Assembly (NCBI GenBank): GCA_902764705.1 | Contig: CACWWZ010000023.1 | Location: forward strand, 1 to 49,597 | Length of the DNA stretch: 49,597 bases | Source of the DNA: an uncultured Prevotellaceae bacterium | Lineage (GTDB): Bacteria; Bacteroidota; Bacteroidia; Bacteroidales; Bacteroidaceae | Reading direction: 5' to 3' | Part shown: positions 44,304-49,597 of the stretch, piece by piece | Layout of the letters: each line of letters starts with the position of its first letter | Numbering within the stretch: the first letter of the stretch is position 1 | Position numbers and translations under genes: made by a program | The notes under the pieces: generated by a model | What the model was told of the DNA's origin: nothing | Databases searched by the model: none | Seen by the model: the letters and a program-made list of their open reading frames with translations, nothing else

Positions 44304-46244
44304 TTACTTTTTCCAAGCGTCGATGATGCCCTTGAAATCTGCGCACTTAAGCGAAGCACCGCCGATGAGACCACCGTCGATGTCAGCCTTGGCGAACAGC
44401 TCGGGAGCATTGCTTGCCTTGCACGAACCACCATACAGGATGCTGGTGTCGTCGGCAACGGCCTGACCATACTTCTCTGCAATGATAGAGCGGATGTAGG
44501 CGTGGATTTCCTCAGCCTGCTCGGCAGTAGCGGTCTTGCCGGTACCGATAGCCCAAATGGGCTCGTAGGCGATGATAATCTTGCGGAAGTCCTCCTCAGC
44601 AAGATTGAATACGCTACCCTCCAGTTCGGCCTTCACAACCTCGTTCTGCTTGTTAGCATCGCGCTCAGCCAGTGTCTCACCGATACAGAAGATGACCTTC
44701 AGACCGTTCTTCAGGGCCAGCAGCACCTTCTCTTTCAGAATCTCGGGAGTCTCCTTGTAGTACTCGCGACGCTCAGAGTGGCCCAGGATGACATACTGAG
44801 CACCTGTCGACTTCACCATCTCGGCGCTAACCTCGCCCGTGAAGGCACCCTTCTCCTTGTCGGCACAGTTCTCAGCACCCAGACCGACCAGTGCGGGGTC
44901 CAGCTCCTTGGCTACTGATGCCAGGTGGATAAAGGGAGTACAGATGATGACGTCACAGTTGGGCTTGTCAGCCTTGAGTGCGTCGTTCAGTTCCTTGGCC
45001 AGGGCGATGCCCTCCTGCAGGTTCAGGTTCATTTTCCAGTTGCCTGCTACGATTTTCTTTCTCATTGTTGTGTTACTTTTTAATTGTTGATTCATATCAT
45101 TGTTAGATACTTTTTTTCTCTTCTTAATCCAGTGCGACCACATCCACAGCCTGTCGGCAACGACCAGCAGCACCAATGGCAGCACGTACCACAGTATGAT
45201 GACCAGCACCTTGCCGGGGATGGAGTCGGCGGGTTTCTGTCCCAGCGCCGTATGCTCCAGGCGTCCGTCCAGTTGCGCTTCGTCGGGCAGGCGGTTGTGG
45301 CTCCATTTGCGGATAATCTCGCCGTCTTTCAACAACAATACGCCCGGATTGCTTCGTATGATGGTCTTCAGCGTCGTCTCGTCCGTCTGACAGTAGGCAT
45401 ATTCCGCTCCCGTCGTCTCTCGCCACTGGCTGATGCCCGCTGCTCCGCTGGCTGTCAGGCAGTAGAAGGGGTAGTCGTATTCCGCTGCATAGTCGTACAG
45501 CTGGTTGATGCGGTCCAACTGGCTGTCGTCTGCCTGTTCCAGGTGCGGCGCTACCATCAGAAACGTGTAACCCTCGTTGAGCAGCAGGGCTTCCGTGATG
45601 TCATCGCCCTCGGCAATGCGTTCCACAAAAAAATCGACGTATGGCGAGTCTTCGCCGTCCATCATCTTCTGCCAGCCTTCGCGCAGGTTCGTTCCCACGT
45701 GGTAGGGGCGGAAATCGAAGTAGGGCCGGTCGTAGAGCGACCATCCCGACACAGCCAAGATGAAGATGACTGTGTAGTTGATGACAATCCACTGGTTGCT
45801 CTTCGACACGAAGCGCATCATGTCCAGCGGCCAGCGTGCGACGACTGCTGCCATCACTAGCAGGACGACGTTTTTCCAGAATGTCTGCCAGTTGGTCAGC
45901 ACCACCGCATCGCCGAAGCATCCACAGTCGCTCACCGGGTCGGCCACTGCCAGCCACAGCGTCAGTGGAGTCATGACGAGCATGACCACCAGCACCAGCC
46001 TCGACACCAGTCGTCTGCGAATGGCGAACATCAGGCAGATGCCCAATACAAATTCCAGTGCCGACAGTAGCACGCTTGCTCCCAGCGTCATGAAGTCGGG
46101 CAGCGCGTGCCCAAGTTGCATGGCCGTCAGGTAGTCGGCAATCTTATATTGTGTGCCCAGCGGGTCTACTGCCTTCACGAATCCCGACAGGATTAGTACC
46201 ATGGCCAGCACGAACCGGGCAATATTTACTCCTACTCTCCTCAA
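44304..46244 (-). CDS. tpiA: DoxX/BT_3928-like membrane protein fused to triosephosphate isomerase
   Basis: One open frame of 646 residues. Residues 1-145 have four transmembrane helices of DoxX/MauE type ([39 protein letters not shown]). About 150-365 form a further helix, a thioredoxin-like domain and another helix. From residue 394 (ATG at 45065) comes a complete 253-residue triosephosphate isomerase: AGNWKMN, catalytic His in ILGHSERR, catalytic Glu in [14 protein letters not shown], and phosphate loop YGGSCK. In Bacteroides these are two adjacent genes. The junction ([10 protein letters not shown]) lies on an A7 run at 45111-45117 (minus strand); one base more or less would create an early stop codon before the tpiA ATG. 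TpiA itself should function either way. Confidence 0.88.
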   Translation of the reverse strand: MRRVGVNIARFVLAMVLILSGFVKAVDPLGTQYKIADYLTAMQLGHALPDFMTLGASVLLSALEFVLGICLMFAIRRRLVSRLVLVVMLVMTPLTLWLAVADPVSDCGCFGDAVVLTNWQTFWKNVVLLVMAAVVARWPLDMMRFVSKSNQWIVINYTVIFILAVSGWSLYDRPYFDFRPYHVGTNLREGWQKMMDGEDSPYVDFFVERIAEGDDITEALLLNEGYTFLMVAPHLEQADDSQLDRINQLYDYAAEYDYPFYCLTASGAAGISQWRETTGAEYAYCQTDETTLKTIIRSNPGVLLLKDGEIIRKWSHNRLPDEAQLDGRLEHTALGQKPADSIPGKVLVIILWYVLPLVLLVVADRLWMWSHWIKKRKKVSNNDMNQQLKSNTTMRKKIVAGNWKMNLNLQEGIALAKELNDALKADKPNCDVIICTPFIHLASVAKELDPALVGLGAENCADKEKGAFTGEVSAEMVKSTGAQYVILGHSERREYYKETPEILKEKVLLALKNGLKVIFCIGETLAERDANKQNEVVKAELEGSVFNLAEEDFRKIIIAYEPIWAIGTGKTATAEQAEEIHAYIRSIIAEKYGQAVADDTSILYGGSCKASNAPELFAKADIDGGLIGGASLKCADFKGIIDAWKK

Positions 46245-46275
46245 CTCCTTCTCTCCTTACTCCTTCTCTCCTAAC
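46229..46275. repeat. Period-8 CTCC array (x6)
   Basis: CTCC at 46229, 46237, 46245, 46253, 46260 and 46268 (spacings 8, 8, 8, 7, 8). It spans the stop codon of the DUF1599 gene and the start codon of the DoxX-TpiA gene. Confidence 0.75.
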
Positions 46276-46811
46276 TTAATCGCCCCGAACACGGCATAGT
46301 TGATGATGTCCATGTAGTTGGCATCGATACCCTCCGAGACCAATGTCTCGCCACCCAGGTTCTCTATCTCCTTGATGCGCTCAATCTTCGTCAGGATGAA
46401 GTCGGTATACGAGCTGACCCGCATGCCGCGCCACGCCTCGTCGTAGTCATGGTTCTTGCGCTTCATCAGTTCCAGGGCCTCGTTGGCATACTTGTCGTAC
46501 AGCTTCATGGCCTCGTCGACGGTGATGTCCACCGTGTCGCTGAATCCGTTGTAGATCTGGATGAGTCCCACGATGCCGTAGTTGATGAGTGCGATGAATT
46601 CGGGTCTGATGCCTTCGCCCACCAGCGACTCCTTCTTGATTTCCAGTGAGCGGATGCGCTTGGCCTTGATAAACAGCTGGTCGGTCAGCGACGAGGGTCG
46701 TAGAATGCGCCACGAAGCCCCGTAGTCGTGGAGCTTCTTCTCGAACAGCGTGCGGCATTCACCGATGGTCTGCTCAAACTGGCGGTTGGTTTTTTCTTCT
46801 TGCGGTGTCAT
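46257..46811 (-). CDS. DUF1599 domain protein
   Basis: A 184-residue protein starting at the ATG at 46811 (MTPQEEK). The longer frame crosses its promoter and is rejected. It has two tandem copies of the DUF1599 helical module: HDYGASWRILRPSSLTDQLF with INYGIVGLIQ, and HDYDEAWRGMRVSSYTDFIL with INYAVFGAIK. The family is associated with nucleotide modification by domain name, but its role in Bacteroidetes is not established. It is first in the operon DUF1599-DoxX/tpiA-SPOR-folE. Confidence 0.88.
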   Translation of the reverse strand: MTPQEEKTNRQFEQTIGECRTLFEKKLHDYGASWRILRPSSLTDQLFIKAKRIRSLEIKKESLVGEGIRPEFIALINYGIVGLIQIYNGFSDTVDITVDEAMKLYDKYANEALELMKRKNHDYDEAWRGMRVSSYTDFILTKIERIKEIENLGGETLVSEGIDANYMDIINYAVFGAIKLGEKE

Positions 46812-46821
46812 AATTCGGGTG

Positions 46822-46829
46822 CAAAGATA
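46822..46829 (-). promoter_or_regulatory. -7 promoter element for the DUF1599 operon
   Basis: Minus strand TATCTTTG followed by CACC, 11 bp before the ATG; implies a very short leader. Confidence 0.6.
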
Positions 46830-46892
46830 CAAATTAACGGGCAAAAAGCCAAAAAATAATAAAAAAATGACACATAAACCGCTATTTTTTTG

Positions 46893-46900
46893 TACTTTTG
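46893..46900 (+). promoter_or_regulatory. -7 promoter element for cca, suggests a leaderless mRNA
   Basis: TACTTTTG followed by CGCCC and then the ATG at 46906. Bacteroidetes transcripts start several bases after this box, so the ATG would be at or next to the 5' end. Confidence 0.6.
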
Positions 46901-46905
46901 CGCCC

Positions 46906-48462
46906 ATGAAACTTTATTCCGATGCAGCATTAGCAAAGATTTTAGACAAGGACATCTTCCACCAGATAGGCCAAGTGGCCGACCGCCTGGGCGTGGAATG
47001 CTATGTCGTGGGGGGCTATGTGCGCGACATTTTCCTCGAGCGTCCCTCCGACGATATCGATGTCGTTGTCGTGGGCAGCGGCATCGAGGTGGCCAAGGCG
47101 CTGAAGCAGCAGCTCGGTCATCGTGCACACCTTTCTGTCTTTAAGAACTTCGGTACGGCACAAGTGAAATTCAGGAGTCAGGAGCCGGGAGTCGGGAGTA
47201 AGGAGATGGAAGTCGAGTTCGTCGGTGCCCGCAAGGAGAGCTACAGCCACGACTCGCGAAAGCCCATTGTCGAGGACGGTACGCTCGAGGACGACCAGAA
47301 TCGCCGCGACTTCACCATTAATGCGATGGCTATCTGTCTGAACAGCAGCCGTTTCGGCCAACTCGTCGACCCTTTCAACGGCATTGCCGACCTCGAGGAC
47401 GGCATCATTGCCACGCCCCTCGACCCCGAGGTGACGTTCTCCGACGACCCCCTGCGCATGATGCGCTGCATCCGTTTCGCCACCCAGCTGAATTTCCAGA
47501 TTGAGGAGGAAACCTTTGTGGGTCTGCAACGCATGGCTGACCGTATCAAGATAGTCAGTGGCGAGCGCATTGCCGTCGAGCTCAACAAAATCATGCTCTC
47601 GCCGCACCCCAGCATCGGTTTCGAATACCTGCAACGTGCTGGGCTGCTTCAGATTATCCTGCCCGAAGTCGCCGCCCTCGATATCGTCGAGAAACGCGAC
47701 GGCCGCGCCCATAAGAACAACTTCTATCACTCATTAGAGGTATTGGAGAATGTATCAGCAGCGGTAGCAAATTGTCCTTCAGACGATACTGCTTGCGCTC
47801 GGCATAACTCAAGCGAGCTTGGTTCTGCACTCGCTGATGCGCAGCATTCTTCATTCTTCATTCTTCATTCTTCATTATGGCTCCGCTGGGCGGCGTTGCT
47901 CCACGATGTGGGCAAGACCAAGTCGAAGCGTTGGGAGCCTGGGGTGGGGTGGACCTTCCATAACCATAATATTATCGGTGCCAAGATGGTGCCCCAGATA
48001 TTCCGCCGGCTGAAACTCCCCATGGGGGCTGAGATGCGTCAGGTGCAGCTGCTCGTCGACCTCCACATGCGGCCGCAGGTCATTGCTGACAGCGAGGTGA
48101 CTGACTCTGCCGTGCGCCGTCTGCTCAACGATGCCGGCGACTACATCGACGACCTCATGGTGCTCTGCGAGGCCGACATCACGTCGAAGAACGAGGTCAA
48201 GAAACGTATGTTCCTCGAGAATTTCCGTATGGTACGCGAAAAGCTCACAGACCTGAAGGAGAAAGACTACAAACGCCTGCTCCAGCCCGTCATCGACGGC
48301 AACGAGATCATGGAGCTCTTTCATTTGCAGCCCTCCCGCGAGGTGGGTGTCCTCAAACAGTATCTCAAGGATGCCGTGCTCGACAACCGCGTCGAAAACG
48401 AGCGCGAACCCCTCATGGCCCTCCTCATGGACAAAGCCCGCCAGATGGGGCTTACCTCCTAG
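46906..48462 (+). CDS. cca: tRNA nucleotidyltransferase (CCA-adding) / HD domain protein
   Basis: A 518-residue class II nucleotidyltransferase adding CCA to tRNA 3' ends. None of the tRNAs here encodes CCA. Catalytic motif GGYVRDIFLERPSDDIDVVV (about 28-47), RRDFTINAMAI, the template region DDPLRMMRCIRFATQL, and an HD phosphohydrolase-like domain with ALLHDVGKTKS. The ATG at 46906 is fixed by the promoter. Two repeat-derived inserts are seen: SQEPGVGSKE (about 90-99, heptamer GGAG array) and about 38 residues between SLEVLENV and LWLRWAALLHD, made of a degenerate stem-loop segment (47790-47840) and a CATTCTT array. Homologues are about 475 residues, so the excess matches the inserts. Confidence 0.93.
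   Translation: MKLYSDAALAKILDKDIFHQIGQVADRLGVECYVVGGYVRDIFLERPSDDIDVVVVGSGIEVAKALKQQLGHRAHLSVFKNFGTAQVKFRSQEPGVGSKEMEVEFVGARKESYSHDSRKPIVEDGTLEDDQNRRDFTINAMAICLNSSRFGQLVDPFNGIADLEDGIIATPLDPEVTFSDDPLRMMRCIRFATQLNFQIEEETFVGLQRMADRIKIVSGERIAVELNKIMLSPHPSIGFEYLQRAGLLQIILPEVAALDIVEKRDGRAHKNNFYHSLEVLENVSAAVANCPSDDTACARHNSSELGSALADAQHSSFFILHSSLWLRWAALLHDVGKTKSKRWEPGVGWTFHNHNIIGAKMVPQIFRRLKLPMGAEMRQVQLLVDLHMRPQVIADSEVTDSAVRRLLNDAGDYIDDLMVLCEADITSKNEVKKRMFLENFRMVREKLTDLKEKDYKRLLQPVIDGNEIMELFHLQPSREVGVLKQYLKDAVLDNRVENEREPLMALLMDKARQMGLTS
47174..47206. repeat. Heptamer GGAGnnn array (x5) inside cca
   Basis: GGAG at 47174, 47181, 47188, 47195 and 47202, exact 7-bp spacing, in frame in cca. Confidence 0.9.
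47845..47878. repeat. Heptamer CATTCTT array (x5) inside cca
   Basis: CATT at 47845, 47852, 47859, 47866 and 47873, exact 7-bp spacing; encodes HSSFFILHSSL just before the HD domain. Confidence 0.92.
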
Positions 48463-48472
48463 CAGGTCGTAA

Positions 48473-49201
48473 AAAAAGAAGGCCCGAGCGATTATTTCCA
48501 GCCAGACAGCGCGCACTACGGCCACTTCAAATAGCGATGTCGGTGATTATGCCATCACTCCAAGCGGTGGTTCGGCCACCAATTACGATTTCACCTATGT
48601 CGATGGTACGTTGACCATCAACAAGGTTGCCGCTACGCTGACTTGTAGTAATGAGCTTATCAGTTTTGATCCTACCGATAATGTCAATGCCCAAAAGACA
48701 AAGACCGGGGTTGGTTGTAATGGTGGTACAATCACAGTGAGTGGCGGAAGTAGTTCAACCTTTACTGCAAGTTACAATAACTATAGCCATACTATCTACA
48801 TCACCCGCATCGGCATGGTGGCCCGTCGTAATAGTGGTACGAATGGTAGTGGTATCGTGCTTTATAAGCAAGATAATTCTGGCCTTTATACATGGGCAAA
48901 TCGAAACGGGGGTAATCCCAGTCCGGTGGCGGTCTATGTAAGTGATCTGTCTAGTAAAACGAACAAATCATGGACTTGCGGTACACAGGAGCAGTATCAG
49001 CAATGCGGTGTCGATGACGGTTCCCCTTGGAGCACCCTGCAGAGCCGTCTTAGCAGCGCAGGATGTACTCAGTTCAGTTCCGACAAATACAGGTCTTATA
49101 CGGAGGGCAACACCGGCAGAGCTTATTACTTCAGCGATGGCACTTGGGGCAAGAAGAGTAAGTCCGATGACATCAAAGTTCGTCCGCTCTTCGAGTTTTA
49201 G
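48473..49201 (+). pseudogene. Truncated MBG-domain surface protein (5' part missing)
   Basis: The frame is open from just after a TAA at 48470-48472 to 49201. It begins abruptly inside an MBG-type repeat (TATSNSDVGDYAITPSGGSA, then NYDFTYVDGTLTINK) with no signal peptide or plausible start near it. It then runs into a C-terminal domain of about 150 residues ending DDIKVRPLFEF, a common end of large Prevotella surface proteins. The first ATG-like options lie within the domain (TTG at 48611). The fragment follows the cca stop codon by 10 bp, so a deletion or recombination probably removed the N-terminal part. A terminator at 49268-49302 is retained. Confidence 0.7.
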
Positions 49202-49267
49202 AGTACACAACGATTTGATCACACGGTGCCTGTCACCCTGTGAGGTCGGAACAAACGAACATTTCAG

Positions 49268-49302
49268 GACTCACGTAGCGAAACACCGCGTGGGTCTTTT
49301 TT
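49268..49302 (+). terminator. Rho-independent terminator after the MBG fragment
   Basis: GACTCACG / CGTGGGTC 8-bp stem (one G-T pair), 13-nt loop, six T residues. Confidence 0.8.
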
Positions 49303-49309
49303 AGTCCAG

Positions 49310-49597
49310 CTATGGTTTGAAGCCTTTCTGCCAGACGGCCTTGACGCCGTCGCAGAAATCGTAGAGGATATGGCCGCCCTGGATGCGGCGGCCTGCGGGC
49401 AGGAAACCGCAGATGATACGGGTGATGTGACGCGCGATGTTAAAGTCCTTGGGATTGTCGACACCGATACTCTCCACGCGAAGGCTGAAGCGGCCGACGC
49501 CCGGAAGGATCACTGTCTGGCCTTCCGACAGCCGGTGCTTGAGGATGTCCTGTAGTTCGGTGACCACCATGACGACCGTTCCTTCGGAACAGCCGCT
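49310..49597 (-). CDS. HU-like DNA-binding protein (5' end outside window)
   Basis: The frame is open to the right edge, so the ATG at 49570 is probably internal. The visible 95 residues match the Bacteroidetes HU-related family: ILKHRLSEGQTVILPGVGRFSL, a beta arm, then SIGVDNPKDFNIARHITRII and FLPAGRRI. These are small DNA-binding proteins, single-domain and usually around 130-160 residues in this form. It is convergent with the MBG fragment. Specific role unknown. Confidence 0.75.
   Translation of the reverse strand, partial: SGCSEGTVVMVVTELQDILKHRLSEGQTVILPGVGRFSLRVESIGVDNPKDFNIARHITRIICGFLPAGRRIQGGHILYDFCDGVKAVWQKGFKP

Noticed and set aside
45084-45860. A 258-codon open frame on the + strand opposite the DoxX-TpiA gene
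   Set aside because: Antisense shadow of a conserved membrane protein; composition is not protein-like.

Overview
The window looks like a chromosomal segment of a gut or rumen Prevotella-type bacterium (Bacteroidales, Prevotella sensu lato). Evidence: promoters of the TAnnTTTG type just upstream of many genes, tandem SusC/SusD pairs, a Bacteroidales-type frame-fused topoisomerase IV A subunit, split gcvP, and families such as DUF3316, DUF1599, DUF5627 and BT_3928-like DoxX. No rRNA and no CRISPR array is present.

Layout. 1-1.4 kb: tail of a mobilisable element (relaxase C-terminus, small coiled-coil membrane protein) abutting a tRNA-Leu/tRNA-Val pair. 1.7-6.3 kb: parC - DUF3316 - S41 protease lipoprotein (leftward). 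6.4-8.7 kb: glyS (with an apparent frameshift) and an FKBP lipoprotein. 8.7-11.6 kb: EamA exporter, then an AAA ATPase + DUF4435 pair whose composition resembles the PARIS anti-phage system. 11.5-17.2 kb: dxs-trkA-trkH-manA (leftward). 17.3-24.0 kb: a coherent glycine-cleavage operon lplA-gcvT-gcvH-gcvPA-gcvPB-lpdA in which the lipoate ligase, the lipoylated carrier and the lipoyl dehydrogenase sit together. 24.4-39.7 kb: a xylan-type polysaccharide utilisation locus (leftward): SusC-SusD-SusC-SusD-DUF5627 lipoprotein-GH10-like lipoprotein-CBM protein, with a divergent two-domain esterase (40.4-42.4 kb) that would remove acetyl/feruloyl groups from xylan. 42.5-49.6 kb: housekeeping genes (hypothetical, folE, SPOR protein, DoxX-TpiA fusion, DUF1599, cca), a truncated MBG-domain surface protein and a partial HU-like gene.

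The most unusual feature is not a gene. The window is strewn with degenerate short-period DNA arrays: a fixed 2-5 base core recurring at exactly 7, 8 or 9 bp, with variable bases between. They occur between genes but also inside essential genes in frame (dxs, gcvPA, gcvPB, cca, both ends of parC) and in signal-peptide coding segments. Three CTAG-N5 arrays (period exactly 9) lie in 11 kb and are read in different frames in different proteins, so the unit is conserved as DNA and not as peptide. GC-rich palindromic elements of about 40 bp also invade coding sequence around the gcvPB/lpdA junction and within lpdA. A 21-bp x 6 TGCAA array and a 41-bp x 3 tandem repeat fill the lpdA-PUL gap.

Three places look like indels (glyS frameshift, bulged tRNA-Val acceptor stem, DoxX-TpiA fusion across an A7 run). 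They may be real or sequencing errors and should be judged together.
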